64,000 nt of DNA from Chitinophagales bacterium. GTDB taxonomy: Bacteria > Bacteroidota > Bacteroidia > Chitinophagales > CAIOSU01. Positions 17,117 through 26,300 of the stretch are shown in pieces. Where the stretch lies: NCBI GenBank assembly GCA_026003335.1, contig BPHB01000002.1, forward strand, positions 124,001-188,000. The letters are read 5' to 3'. Position 1 is the first letter of the stretch, and the number at the start of each line of letters is the position of its first letter. The translations under genes and the position numbers were made by a program. The notes under the pieces were generated by a model, which worked only from the letters and a program-made list of their open reading frames with translations, was not told the DNA's origin and made no database searches.

Positions 17117-17998
17117 ATGCACCCTGACCCGCTGCTTACATGGCTGCAAGGTGGTTTTTTCTTTCCTTACAAAAATTACAAAGTTTTTTACCGGCAGCAA
17201 GGCGAAGGTCCAAGTGTGGTGCTGCTACATGGATTTCCGGCTGCCTCCTGGTACTGGCACAAAATATGGAATGAGCTCACCCGGCATGCCCGTCTTCTTG
17301 CTCCTGACCTGCTCGGATTCGGATTTTCAGACAAGCCCCCTGACTACGCTTACTCTATAGCCGATCAAGCTGATGTGATTGAATATCTGGTTTCAGAAGT
17401 TGGCAAAGTGGATTTTCACCTTCTTGCGCATGACTATGGAGCAGCGGTAGCGCTGGAGTTGGTTGCCCGCCTGCAGGAGAAGAAGGCACAGAAGAAATCT
17501 TATTTCCGCATACAATCGGTTTGCCTGCTTAATGCCTGCCTGTTCAATGAAGACTGCCAGTTACCGCGTATGCATTCTCTGATGGCAAGCACATTCGGCT
17601 CACTGGCGCCTCGGCAGCTCGCCCGGGCGCTGATGAATCAGCAATGCCGTCTGTATGCGCCCCCTCACCAACCTACCCCCCAGGAACGCTCCTGCTTTCT
17701 GCAGCTTTTGCAACACAATAATGGTTTTCAGGTAATGCCGCTTCTGAGCCGTTATGTGTACGAGCAGAATACACTTGCCGGGAAATGGAAAAGTGCCCTT
17801 AAAGAATTGGATATCCCTCTTCAGCTGATATGGGGGACCGATGACCCTATGGTCGGTACAAAAGCCGCTGCCACCCTCAAACAGCTAAACCCCCGCTTGA
17901 AAATCATCCTGCTTGACAATACCGGTCATTTCCCGCATCTGGAAACGCCCGAAAAGGTGATTGAGCATTACACCAGATTCTTATCACGCAAATTCTGA
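17117..17998 (+). CDS. Alpha/beta hydrolase with aspartate nucleophile (epoxide hydrolase / haloalkane dehalogenase type)
   Basis: 293 residues. Oxyanion-hole motif LLHGFPAASWYW (37-48), DLLGFGFSDKP (64-74), and the nucleophile elbow AHDYGAA (104-110). Asp106 takes the place of the usual Ser, as in haloalkane dehalogenases and epoxide hydrolases. The catalytic acid region is LIWGTDDPMVG and the histidine lies in NTGHFPHLETPE near the C-terminus. Cytoplasmic, no signal peptide. Substrate unknown. ATG start. Its 3' end overlaps the convergent Kef-type gene by 31 bases. Confidence 0.9.
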   Translation: MHPDPLLTWLQGGFFFPYKNYKVFYRQQGEGPSVVLLHGFPAASWYWHKIWNELTRHARLLAPDLLGFGFSDKPPDYAYSIADQADVIEYLVSEVGKVDFHLLAHDYGAAVALELVARLQEKKAQKKSYFRIQSVCLLNACLFNEDCQLPRMHSLMASTFGSLAPRQLARALMNQQCRLYAPPHQPTPQERSCFLQLLQHNNGFQVMPLLSRYVYEQNTLAGKWKSALKELDIPLQLIWGTDDPMVGTKAAATLKQLNPRLKIILLDNTGHFPHLETPEKVIEHYTRFLSRKF

Positions 17999-18552
17999 AT
18001 AAATGGTCCTATCTTTTTAATATCTTCCGGAAGACCTATCACTACCAGCACATCTTCGGCCTTTACCACATCGTTGGCGTCAGGATGATGAATATACCTG
18101 CCCCCTCGCTTGATTGCAAGAATGGTAATGCCGTAAATATTCCGCAGTTTCAGTTCTCCTATTGTGCGACCCACCCATGGCGAATCCGCAGGCACACGCA
18201 GGGTAACTACTTCCATCACAGATAAAAAAGGCATGACATGATCAAAGCGGCCGGTAGCTCTCCTGCGTAGCATTTCATAGTTTTCATTTCTTATCTGATT
18301 TACAAATGCGTCTATTTCCTCTTCCGGCACAAGATAGTAGCGAAGCACACGAGTAAAAATTTCTATAGATGTTTCAAATTCCTCAGGTATCACCTCATTG
18401 GCTCCGAGTTTGCGTAGCTCATCTATTTCATGCATGAAGCGTGTTCTGACGATAATGCGGACAACCGGACTGAGCTTGCGAACCGCTGAAACAATCATCT
18501 CGGTTGCTATGGGATCATGTGTCGCCACAACCACAATGCGGGCATCCGGCAC
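17968..18552 (-). CDS. C-terminal (RCK/TrkA) fragment of a frameshifted Kef-type antiporter
   Basis: This is the continuation, in a different frame, of the gene at 18515-19951. The fragment begins at an internal GTG, but homologous sequence in this frame extends upstream to about 18606 (ENFIYGDATNPDTLLRANVP). It completes the Rossmann-fold RCK-N domain (VVVATHDPIATEMIVSA) and then carries an RCK-C/TrkA-C domain (RVPADSPWVGRTIGELKLR, GITILAIKRGG, VLVVIGLPEDIKKI). RCK domains gate K+ efflux in response to nucleotides. If the frameshift is a sequencing error this is simply the C-terminus of a 660-residue protein. If real, the fragment is unlikely to be made on its own. Confidence 0.75.
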   Translation of the reverse strand: MPDARIVVVATHDPIATEMIVSAVRKLSPVVRIIVRTRFMHEIDELRKLGANEVIPEEFETSIEIFTRVLRYYLVPEEEIDAFVNQIRNENYEMLRRRATGRFDHVMPFLSVMEVVTLRVPADSPWVGRTIGELKLRNIYGITILAIKRGGRYIHHPDANDVVKAEDVLVVIGLPEDIKKIGPFIQNLRDKNLV

Positions 18553-19951
18553 ATTGGCCCGGAGCAGCGTATCGGGATTGGTAGCATCTCCATATATAAA
18601 GTTTTCGCGTCTGAGCTTTCTCTTTTCTGTAGGTTTCGGGATTAAAATCCACTATCACGTGAGGAATATTGGCCTCCCTTGCAGCCCGCGCCACATTTCT
18701 CCCATTCATTCCATAGCCAATGATGACCACGTGATCTTTCATATTTACAGCATGACGGGAATCACTGTTTTCAGAAAAACCTTGCATACTATCGGAAAAC
18801 GAATTGCGTACCAATCGGGCAGCAATCTTCGGTGCATACTGAATGATAAATGGGGATAATCCCATAGAAATAACCGACACTGATAGAAACAGCTGTGAAA
18901 GCTGATCATCCAGCAAGCTAAAATTGGCACCCTGCTGTGACAGGATGAAAGCAAACTCCCCTACCTGACACAAAGCAAGAGCCGTAATCCATACCGAGCG
19001 GTAAGGAAGCCTGAGAATCAAGCCTACCAGCAGCACAATGGCTACTTTGACAACCATAACTGCCAAGGCATACACCAAAACCTTCACAGGATGATCAACC
19101 AATACATTTAAATCCAGCAGCATCCCCACAGAAATGAAGAATATACTGGTAAAGATTTTTTTAAGTGGCAAAACGCTGCTGAGGGCTTCATAGCTGAATT
19201 CCGATTCGGAAATCATCAATCCAGCCAGAAAAGCACCCAGCGCCAGAGACAAACCTGTTTGATAGGTAAGCAGTGCCGTGATGAAACACACTACAATGAT
19301 GAACAAAAGAAACAAATCTCTGTTTCGCGTATGCACCACCTGACTGATGAGCTTCGGCATTACCTTGCGCGAACCAATTAAAACCACCGTAACAATAACC
19401 AACCCGCCAAGGAGCTTGAGCAAATCATAGATGACAAATTCTTTCCCGGCTATCCATGGAAGTATCAAAATAAGCGGCACAATAGCGATATCCTGAAATA
19501 TCAATACCGATAGCGCTACCTTCCCATACAAAGATTCTATTTGATTGCTTTCCTGAAAAAGCTGCAGCACAATAGCCGTACTGCTCAGGGAAAAAAGAAA
19601 ACCAATAAACAAAGACTGATTCCACGGAATACCCATAGCCATGCCAATACCCAAAAAGGCCACAATCGTGAGTAACATCTGCAATGTACCTCCTACTATG
19701 ACATAGCGCCTTGAGCTGATGAGCTTTTCCAACGAAAACTCTATGCCGATAGTAAATAACAACAGCAACACCCCGACTTCGGCCAGCACTTCTACCTGAT
19801 GCATATCCGTAACCAACCTGAACCCGGATGGACCAGCCAGCATGCCAGCCAGCAAAAAAGCTACAATGGCCGGAATCTTTAGCTTGATGCAGATGTAGAG
19901 CACCACTGCGGCCATTGTCAGAACCACCGTGATATCTGTCATGAAATCCAT
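18515..19951 (-). CDS. Kef-type K+/H+ (cation:proton) antiporter, membrane part, frameshifted
   Basis: 478 codons in the open frame. Residues 1-400 form the CPA2-family membrane domain with about 12-13 spans: LLLLFTIGIEFSLEKL, the GFLFSLSSTAIVLQL region, and FAFILSQQGANFSLL. The RCK-N domain follows (VVIIGYGMNGRNVARAAREA, HVIVDFNPETYRKEKAQ). From codon 449 the frame gives a Cys-rich nonsense tail. Removing one base at about 18607 joins the frame perfectly to the downstream fragment, giving a normal 660-residue protein. So this is a one-base insertion, either a sequencing/assembly error or a recent mutation. ATG start. Confidence 0.8.
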   Translation of the reverse strand: MDFMTDITVVLTMAAVVLYICIKLKIPAIVAFLLAGMLAGPSGFRLVTDMHQVEVLAEVGVLLLLFTIGIEFSLEKLISSRRYVIVGGTLQMLLTIVAFLGIGMAMGIPWNQSLFIGFLFSLSSTAIVLQLFQESNQIESLYGKVALSVLIFQDIAIVPLILILPWIAGKEFVIYDLLKLLGGLVIVTVVLIGSRKVMPKLISQVVHTRNRDLFLLFIIVVCFITALLTYQTGLSLALGAFLAGLMISESEFSYEALSSVLPLKKIFTSIFFISVGMLLDLNVLVDHPVKVLVYALAVMVVKVAIVLLVGLILRLPYRSVWITALALCQVGEFAFILSQQGANFSLLDDQLSQLFLSVSVISMGLSPFIIQYAPKIAARLVRNSFSDSMQGFSENSDSRHAVNMKDHVVIIGYGMNGRNVARAAREANIPHVIVDFNPETYRKEKAQTRKLYIWRCYQSRYAAPGQCAGCPHCGCGDT

Positions 19952-20013
19952 CTCTCTGTATATGGCTATAAAGATAACAGCGCTTCCCGCATGGCGGACA
20001 GAAAAAAATAAAA

Positions 20014-20043
20014 TTTGCCACCGCTTAATTCATCCTAACTTTG
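20014..20043 (+). promoter_or_regulatory. Bacteroidota-type promoter of the efflux operon
   Basis: TTTG at 20014-20017, an 18-base spacer, then TAACTTTG at 20036-20043. This matches the -33 TTTG / -7 TANNTTTG consensus of the Bacteroidota primary sigma factor. It lies 28 bases before the GTG start of the TolC gene and is the best promoter in the window. Confidence 0.75.
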
Positions 20044-20071
20044 CGGGGCATTATGTAGCATAGCTAATTCC

Positions 20072-21418
20072 GTGTTTGAAAAAAAACAATCCATCGTGTG
20101 GCTGATGTGGATTTTGCTCATTCTGTGCACCTCTGTGCATGCGCAGGAGCGTTGGAGCCTGAAACAATGCATTACATACGCCCTTGAGCATCATTTAAGT
20201 AATGCTATTTATAAAGGTAATGAAGAAAAGGCACGCCTGATGATCCTGGAGAACATTGGCCTCTACCTGCCTCAAATAAGTAGCAACGTTACTTTTGATA
20301 ACAATTTCAAACAACAAACGGTAGTACTCCCGGAAAATCTGGCCGGCTTACCCATAAATGATCGCGAAGTCAGGTTCGGAACCCAGTTTGTTACCACAGC
20401 ATCGGTAACGCTGGAGCAGGCTCTCTTTGATCGCGTGCTGCTGGCCAGCTTCAGAGCAAAAAAACCCAGCCTGGAAGTAGCCAGCCTGTATTATCAGCAA
20501 AATCAGGAAAACCTGATTTACAACACCACGCAGGCTTATCTGCAAGTGTACATTGCAGATGCCCATATCAAGCTGTTGCAGCAAAACCAGGAAAAGTATC
20601 GCAAACTCCTGGAAATTGTAAAATTGCAGGCCGATCAGGGCCTGGTAAAGAAAACCGATGTCAGCAAGCTGACCGTTGCACTCAACAACATACAGGCACA
20701 ACTCCGCATGGCCGAAAGCAGCCGCGCTCTGGCCATGAATAGCCTCAAAAATGCCATGGGTATGGAATCCGACCAGGAATTATTGCTTGAAGACTCCATA
20801 TTATTTCATCCCGAACCTCTGGAGCAATTAACCAGCGACTTTGATGCAGGCAGCAAAACAGAAGCGCTGATTCAGAAAAAGAACCTCTTGCTGCTGGATG
20901 TACAACGAAAAAGAATTCTGGGGGGGTATTATCCGCGATTGTCCTTTTATGCCCAATATGGGGCTCAGGCATTTGCAGAAGATTTTTCCCGATTGTTCCA
21001 CAACTGGTATGACTATTCAGCGCTTGGACTCAAACTGCAAATACCCCTTTTTGACAGTTTTCAGAAAGCTGCGCAGGCCCGGCAGGCAGCTATTAACCTT
21101 CGCAATGCCGTCCTTAGCCTGCAACTTAGTGAAGCCGGATATCGTCTGCAATTTGACAACGCTGTGCTCCAGGCTCAGAAAGCCCGTATTAACCTGGATG
21201 ACACACGTGCAAATACCGAACTTGCCCGTAGCATATTTGACCAAGCCTCACTCCAATATCAGCAGGGCATTGCACCCTTGTCTGAACTGCTGGGCGCTGA
21301 AACCGCTCTCAAAGAAGCTCAGTCAAACTATTTACTGGCACTGCTGGCCTACTATTCCGCCATTCTTGACCTGCAGAAATCAAAAGGCACCCTCCTTTCC
21401 TTTTATCAAAATCTGTAA
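20072..21418 (+). CDS. TolC-family outer-membrane efflux protein
   Basis: 448 residues with a GTG start and a signal peptide (about 10-25, LMWILLILCTSVHAQ). ERWSLKQCITYALEHH is the usual first helix after the signal. Two copies of the alpha-helical hairpin/beta repeat follow. The second contains YDYSALGLKLQIPLFDSFQKAAQ, where the LKLQIPLFD strand entry is typical of the family. It forms the exit duct of the tripartite pump whose adaptor and RND subunits follow five and nine bases apart. Operon of three genes from the promoter at 20014-20043. Confidence 0.93.
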   Translation: MFEKKQSIVWLMWILLILCTSVHAQERWSLKQCITYALEHHLSNAIYKGNEEKARLMILENIGLYLPQISSNVTFDNNFKQQTVVLPENLAGLPINDREVRFGTQFVTTASVTLEQALFDRVLLASFRAKKPSLEVASLYYQQNQENLIYNTTQAYLQVYIADAHIKLLQQNQEKYRKLLEIVKLQADQGLVKKTDVSKLTVALNNIQAQLRMAESSRALAMNSLKNAMGMESDQELLLEDSILFHPEPLEQLTSDFDAGSKTEALIQKKNLLLLDVQRKRILGGYYPRLSFYAQYGAQAFAEDFSRLFHNWYDYSALGLKLQIPLFDSFQKAAQARQAAINLRNAVLSLQLSEAGYRLQFDNAVLQAQKARINLDDTRANTELARSIFDQASLQYQQGIAPLSELLGAETALKEAQSNYLLALLAYYSAILDLQKSKGTLLSFYQNL

Positions 21419-21423
21419 CCGGA

Positions 21424-22485
21424 ATGAATAAGCACATTGTCGCAATACTCCTTCTGGCTGCGGTTGCCATCGGCATTGCCATGAAGCTTTACTCTAACAA
21501 GAAAATTCTGAACGAAAAGAAAAACCCGCCCTCTTCCACTCTTCTTATAAACGTAACTGCCGAACCGGTTTTAAAAAAACCTGCCTCCGGGCAATTAAAA
21601 AAAAGCGGTGTGCTGAAGGCCTTTAAAGAAGTGGATATCTCCTCTACCGCTGCCGGAAAAATAGAAGCCATAGACTTTGAGCCTGGCATGCGCGTAAAGG
21701 AAGGACAAATCATAGCACATATTGATTGTCGCATGCAGGAGTTGCAGCTGCAGCAGGCTGAGCTCGCTCTATCCAAGCTGGAAAAAGACTATCAACGTTT
21801 CCAAACCCTTCTTGAAGGAGATGCAACCACGCCCATGACCGTTGAAGAGCTGCAGCTGAATTATGAAAAAACCCGCACACAGGCTGAGCAACTACGCAAG
21901 CAAATCCATGATTGCAAAATAAAGGCACCTGTCAGCGGCATTGTTATCAGACGCAATTTTGACGAAGGGGAATATGTAAACTATGGCACTCCGTTGGGCA
22001 CCATCGTGGATATTGAAAAACTTAAAATGCAGGTGATGGTAACCGAAAATGAAGTGTATCGTCTTACGGTTAATCAGGAAGCTACCATCACACCAGATAT
22101 ATTCCCTGACCAGCACCTGCGTGGAAAAATATCGTTCATAAGCGCATCAGCCGACCCCACGCAAAGTTTTCTGGTGGAAATTGTGCTGCATAACAACCCG
22201 GATAAACCTCTGCGGGGAGGCACATTTGCATATGTAACTTTTTCAGACCAGGACACGGCCTGGGTTTTACAGATTCCGCGTAAAGCCCTCGCTGAAAGTA
22301 TTAAAAATCCTTATGTCTATGTAGTGGAAAACAATCGTGCCCTGAAAAGAACGGTAAAAGTCGGAAGAGAATTTGGTAATTATCTGGAAGTGCTGGATGG
22401 TTTGCAGGAAAACGAATGGGTTGTTACCAGCGGACAAATCAACCTGAACGACCAAACCCCGGTTAACATCGTTGCTGAAAATTAG
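21424..22485 (+). CDS. RND efflux periplasmic adaptor (HlyD/MexA family)
   Basis: 353 residues. N-terminal membrane anchor (IVAILLLAAVAIGIAMKLY, about 4-22). A split lipoyl half with AAGKIEAIDFEPGMRVKEGQ precedes a coiled-coil hairpin (about 100-155), and the second half has CKIKAPVSGIVIRRNFDEGE. A beta-barrel and membrane-proximal domain complete it (LEVLDGLQENEWVVTSGQ). It bridges the RND pump and TolC in the periplasm. Nine-base gap to the RND gene. ATG start. Confidence 0.93.
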   Translation: MNKHIVAILLLAAVAIGIAMKLYSNKKILNEKKNPPSSTLLINVTAEPVLKKPASGQLKKSGVLKAFKEVDISSTAAGKIEAIDFEPGMRVKEGQIIAHIDCRMQELQLQQAELALSKLEKDYQRFQTLLEGDATTPMTVEELQLNYEKTRTQAEQLRKQIHDCKIKAPVSGIVIRRNFDEGEYVNYGTPLGTIVDIEKLKMQVMVTENEVYRLTVNQEATITPDIFPDQHLRGKISFISASADPTQSFLVEIVLHNNPDKPLRGGTFAYVTFSDQDTAWVLQIPRKALAESIKNPYVYVVENNRALKRTVKVGREFGNYLEVLDGLQENEWVVTSGQINLNDQTPVNIVAEN

Positions 22486-22494
22486 CGCGTCTGC

Positions 22495-25400
22495 ATGTCT
22501 ATCACTGAAGTTGCCATTAAGCGCCCCCTGCTGATTTCAGTAGTTTTCGGCTCCTTGATTTTATTCGGCATACTAAGCTTCAGCAAGTTAAACTATAACC
22601 TGCTGCCAAAATTTGAGGTCAACATCATCACAGTATTTACCGTTTACCCCGGAGCTTCAGCCAGTGAAGTAGAAAATGCGGTAACCAAAAAAATTGAAGA
22701 TGCTCTGGCTTCTCTGGAAGGATTGGACAAAATCTTTTCTTCATCCCAGGAGGCAGTATCTATTGTGCAGCTTCAACTGGATGCCAAAACCCCTGTTGAC
22801 CGTGCCCAGCAAAATGCACAAAGAAAAATAGACGCGCTCCTGTCTCAACTTCCGGAGGGAATCAACACCCCTGTAATCAGTAAATTTTCATCCGATGAGG
22901 TGCCGGTATTGCGCATCGGGGCCTATGCTAATATAGAGGCTGCTGAACTATATGACCTGATAAATGACAAAATAAAGCCACAACTTGCCAATGTTGCCGG
23001 AGTAGGAGAAATCAATCTCATAGGAGGGCTGAAAAGGGAAATCAAAATTTATCTTGACCGCGACAAGCTTCGGCTTTACCGCATACCCATTGCCTGGGTG
23101 CCCCAGGCAATTGATTATGCCAATAAATCTTTTCCTGCCGGAAAAATTGAAAATAACCAAAGCCAATATCCTCTACGCTTTGATGCCAACATTCAAACGC
23201 TTGAGCAACTGCAAAACCTGGCGCTCAGGACCAACCCCGATGGCAGCAAGGTGCTACTCAAAGATGTAGCCGAGCTGGTTGATGACACACAGGATCCGGC
23301 TACCCTCAACCGGGTGAATGGTAAGCCCTCTATCGGTCTGGAAATTTTTAAGCAAACGGATGCCAATGCGGTGGAAGTAAGTCATCTGGTGCAGGAACGT
23401 CTGAATGAACTGGAAAAATTATTTGCCCCTTACGATCTGAAATTCCGTGTGGCGGTGAATCAGTCCGATTATACCTTGGCCTCTGCACGGGCTGTGGGTG
23501 TAGATCTTGTGTTGGCTATATTCATCGTTTCCCTCGTAATGCTGGCTTTCCTGCACAGCATCCGGAGCTCCACATTCGTTCTGGTGGCCCTGCCAACTTC
23601 CATGATTCCCACATTCATCGGTATGTATCTGTTCGGGTTTTCACTAAACCTGATGACACTTATGGCCCTTTCACTGGTGGTGGGTATTCTGGTAGATGAC
23701 AGTATCGTGGTACTGGAAAATATTTATCGCCACATGGAAATGGGTAAAGACCGCAGGCGTGCTGCTATTGAAGGCAGGTTGGAAATCGGATTCACGGCTT
23801 TGGCCATCACCCTGGTGGATGTCGTGGTATTCTTTCCCATGGCGCTGGCCTCCGGGCTGATTGGTAATATCCTGCGGGAGTTTTCTATGGTAGTAGTTTT
23901 TTCCACGCTTCTCAGCCTGCTGGTCTCTTTCACCGTTACTCCTATGCTGGCAGCCCGTTTCGGACGGCTTGAGCATCTTTCTTCCGCCAACTGGTGGAGC
24001 CGCCTGCATATGCAGATAGAGCATTTCCTTTTCTTTTTGAAAGTGGAATACGGAAAAATCCTGCTATGGGCACTTGCACACAAAAAATGGGTTTTCGGAG
24101 TTATTGCGCTGCTGCTTGCAGGTTCGTTTACGCTGCCTTTTACCGGTTTTATAGGCCAGGCATTTATAGCCACTGGTGACCGTGGTGAGCTCAGTATAAA
24201 ACTGGAAACTTCACCTCAGACCCCGCTCAGCGAAACCAATCGGATTGCCTTGCAGGTAGAACAACTCCTGTTGAGCCGCCCTGAAGTTAAAAATGTCTTC
24301 AGCAGCATTGGTTATTCCAGCACCTCTGCAGGCAATCTGGTGGCCAATAATAATATTGCTGAGCTTACTGTAAAGCTTGTGGATAAAAATCAGCGCGCAC
24401 TCAGTGCAGAAGCTTTTGGTGAGGAGATGAAAAGAGAAATTGCTAAGATCCCTGGCGTAAGGGCCAGTATTCATCAGTTTCATATCACAGGTCAGATAGC
24501 CGATGCAGCCATTCAGGTTGGCATTAAAGGAACCGATATGGATAGCATCCGAAAGGCAGCAAACATTGTAAAATCCGTAGTGATGAGCGTTCCGGGCACA
24601 CAGGATGTAGAATTTTCAGTCAAAGACCCTAAACCGCAAATTGATATTCGCATCCATAGAGAAAAAATGGCTCAGTACGGTATTAGTGCGGCTGAGGTCG
24701 GCAATACCGTAAGGATTGCATTCTTAGGAAACGATCAGGTGAAATTCCGCCAGGGCGGAAATGAATACACCATCCGCATCATACTGGATAAGTTTGACAA
24801 GCATAATCCCGATGATGTCAGGCGGCTACCGTTTGTCAACATGCAGGGGCAAACATTTGAGTTGGGACAGTTTGCATCTGTAAATGAAAATATAGGAGAG
24901 AGCACACTGGAGCGTATTGACCGATTGAACGCCATCAAAGTAAATGCAGCAGTAGTAGGCAGGCCAACAGGAACAGTAGGTGCGGATATTCGTGAGTTGT
25001 TGGCTGACAAAAAGCTGCCCGATGGCGTAAGTATTGAATATCTGGGCGACCTGCAACGACAAGATGAGGCTTTCAGAAGTTTAGGTATTGCTCTTGCTTT
25101 GGGTTTTATTTTGGTTTACCTCATCATGGTCGCATTATATGAAAGTGTTTTATATCCTTTTGTCGTTTTGTTTTCTATTCCGGTAGCGTTTATAGGTGCG
25201 CTGCTTGCCCTTGCGCTGACCATGGAAGATTTTACTATTTTTTCCCTGGTAGGTACTATTATGTTGCTGGGACTGGTTTCCAAAAATGCCATTCTGATTG
25301 TGGACTTTGCCAATCACATAAAGCAACATACAAACACCATCACTGAAGCACTGGTAGAAGCCGGAAAGGAACGCCTGCGCCCCATTCTTATGACCACTGT

Positions 25401-25587
25401 AGCCATGATTTTAGGCATGCTGCCTATCGCTCTGGCAAAAGGCTCCGGGGCTGAAATAAAAAACGGAATGGCCTGGGTGCTGATAGGCGGATTAACCAGC
25501 TCCATGATTTTTACCCTCTTTATAGTGCCCTGTGTTTATTTGGTTATGGAAAATCTGAAAAACAGATTTTCTTCGGGTAAAAAGTAA
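22495..25587 (+). CDS. RND efflux pump inner-membrane subunit (AcrB/HAE1 family)
   Basis: 1030 residues, the standard length. N-terminal TM1 (RPLLISVVFGSLILFGILSF), porter domains, and TM4 with VGILVDDSIVVLENIYRH. Its paired aspartates are the proton-relay residues of the family. FPMALASGLIGNILREFS and the C-terminal copy GLVSKNAILIVDFANHIKQ follow, then MAWVLIGGLTSSMIFTLFIV as the last TM. Uses proton influx to expel hydrophobic compounds or lipids; substrate not predictable. Last gene of the operon. Confidence 0.96.
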   Translation: MSITEVAIKRPLLISVVFGSLILFGILSFSKLNYNLLPKFEVNIITVFTVYPGASASEVENAVTKKIEDALASLEGLDKIFSSSQEAVSIVQLQLDAKTPVDRAQQNAQRKIDALLSQLPEGINTPVISKFSSDEVPVLRIGAYANIEAAELYDLINDKIKPQLANVAGVGEINLIGGLKREIKIYLDRDKLRLYRIPIAWVPQAIDYANKSFPAGKIENNQSQYPLRFDANIQTLEQLQNLALRTNPDGSKVLLKDVAELVDDTQDPATLNRVNGKPSIGLEIFKQTDANAVEVSHLVQERLNELEKLFAPYDLKFRVAVNQSDYTLASARAVGVDLVLAIFIVSLVMLAFLHSIRSSTFVLVALPTSMIPTFIGMYLFGFSLNLMTLMALSLVVGILVDDSIVVLENIYRHMEMGKDRRRAAIEGRLEIGFTALAITLVDVVVFFPMALASGLIGNILREFSMVVVFSTLLSLLVSFTVTPMLAARFGRLEHLSSANWWSRLHMQIEHFLFFLKVEYGKILLWALAHKKWVFGVIALLLAGSFTLPFTGFIGQAFIATGDRGELSIKLETSPQTPLSETNRIALQVEQLLLSRPEVKNVFSSIGYSSTSAGNLVANNNIAELTVKLVDKNQRALSAEAFGEEMKREIAKIPGVRASIHQFHITGQIADAAIQVGIKGTDMDSIRKAANIVKSVVMSVPGTQDVEFSVKDPKPQIDIRIHREKMAQYGISAAEVGNTVRIAFLGNDQVKFRQGGNEYTIRIILDKFDKHNPDDVRRLPFVNMQGQTFELGQFASVNENIGESTLERIDRLNAIKVNAAVVGRPTGTVGADIRELLADKKLPDGVSIEYLGDLQRQDEAFRSLGIALALGFILVYLIMVALYESVLYPFVVLFSIPVAFIGALLALALTMEDFTIFSLVGTIMLLGLVSKNAILIVDFANHIKQHTNTITEALVEAGKERLRPILMTTVAMILGMLPIALAKGSGAEIKNGMAWVLIGGLTSSMIFTLFIVPCVYLVMENLKNRFSSGKK

Positions 25588-25599
25588 ACTGACTATCGC

Positions 25600-25681
25600 C
25601 TTGGTTGATTACTTGTTTCCTTGCACACAGCACAATACGTTCTGCACTGCAACAGCGTATTGCTCAGGCATGACCAAGTAA
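25600..25681. repeat. Nested inverted repeats between the RND and PH-domain genes
   Basis: An inner stem pairs CAATACG (25633-25639) with CGTATTG (25656-25662), continued inward by CTG/CAG. An outer stem pairs TTACTTG (25609-25615) with CAAGTAA (25675-25681). An alternative pairing is CTTGGT (25600-25605) with ACCAAG (25673-25678). No T run follows, so it is not an ordinary terminator. Confidence 0.5.
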
Positions 25682-25739
25682 CTCCACATAAACCACTATA
25701 TTTATTCAAGGTTTTCCCCGGCTTAAACAAGGCCATCTC

Positions 25740-26258
25740 ATGACATTTAAAGCATCCCTGGATTCTACAGCAAAAATGATTACCGCAGGAGTAATTATTC
25801 TTTTTCTGGTGCTTGTATGGATCAGCATCACATCCCTTATTCAGGCAAAGGGTGAACCCCTGGCCTTACTAATCCATGGAGGTACCATTGCAGGAGTTAT
25901 TGCCATCCTTGTTGGCAGTTGGCTCTTTGCCCCACAGTCGTATGTTCTTGCCGAAAACGAGCTGGTCATTAACCGGCCTGTCAGGAAAGTGCATATCCCC
26001 CTTAGCAATATCATTCAAATAAGAAAATTACACGACCGGGAAGGAAAGTGGCCAATCCGCACATTCGGAGTAGGCGGACTTTTCGGCTACTTTGGTAAAT
26101 ACTATCTGCCGTCCATCGGCCACGCTACCTTTTATGCCACACAGAGAAAGAATAAAATTTTAATAATCACTAATCAGAACAAGAAAATTATCATTACCCC
26201 GGACGACTCTTCTCTGGAAGAAAAAATTTCCGCAAAACTGCATACGTCCTCAGCTTGA
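25740..26258 (+). CDS. Membrane protein with bacterial PH-like domain
   Basis: 172 residues. Two membrane spans (about 14-35 ITAGVIILFLVLVWIS and 45-65 LIHGGTIAGVIAILVGSWLF) are followed by a soluble beta-rich domain (about 70-170). In that domain, YVLAENELVINRPVRKVHIP and the later NKIIITPDD look like the bacterial PH (bPH) domain family. ATG start. It stands alone between the RND operon and convergent ftsZ (42-base gap). Function unknown. Confidence 0.78.
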   Translation: MTFKASLDSTAKMITAGVIILFLVLVWISITSLIQAKGEPLALLIHGGTIAGVIAILVGSWLFAPQSYVLAENELVINRPVRKVHIPLSNIIQIRKLHDREGKWPIRTFGVGGLFGYFGKYYLPSIGHATFYATQRKNKILIITNQNKKIIITPDDSSLEEKISAKLHTSSA

Positions 26259-26300
26259 GTCATTCAGCTTTGGGAGCTTAGTAAAATCATCCGGGTGTTA

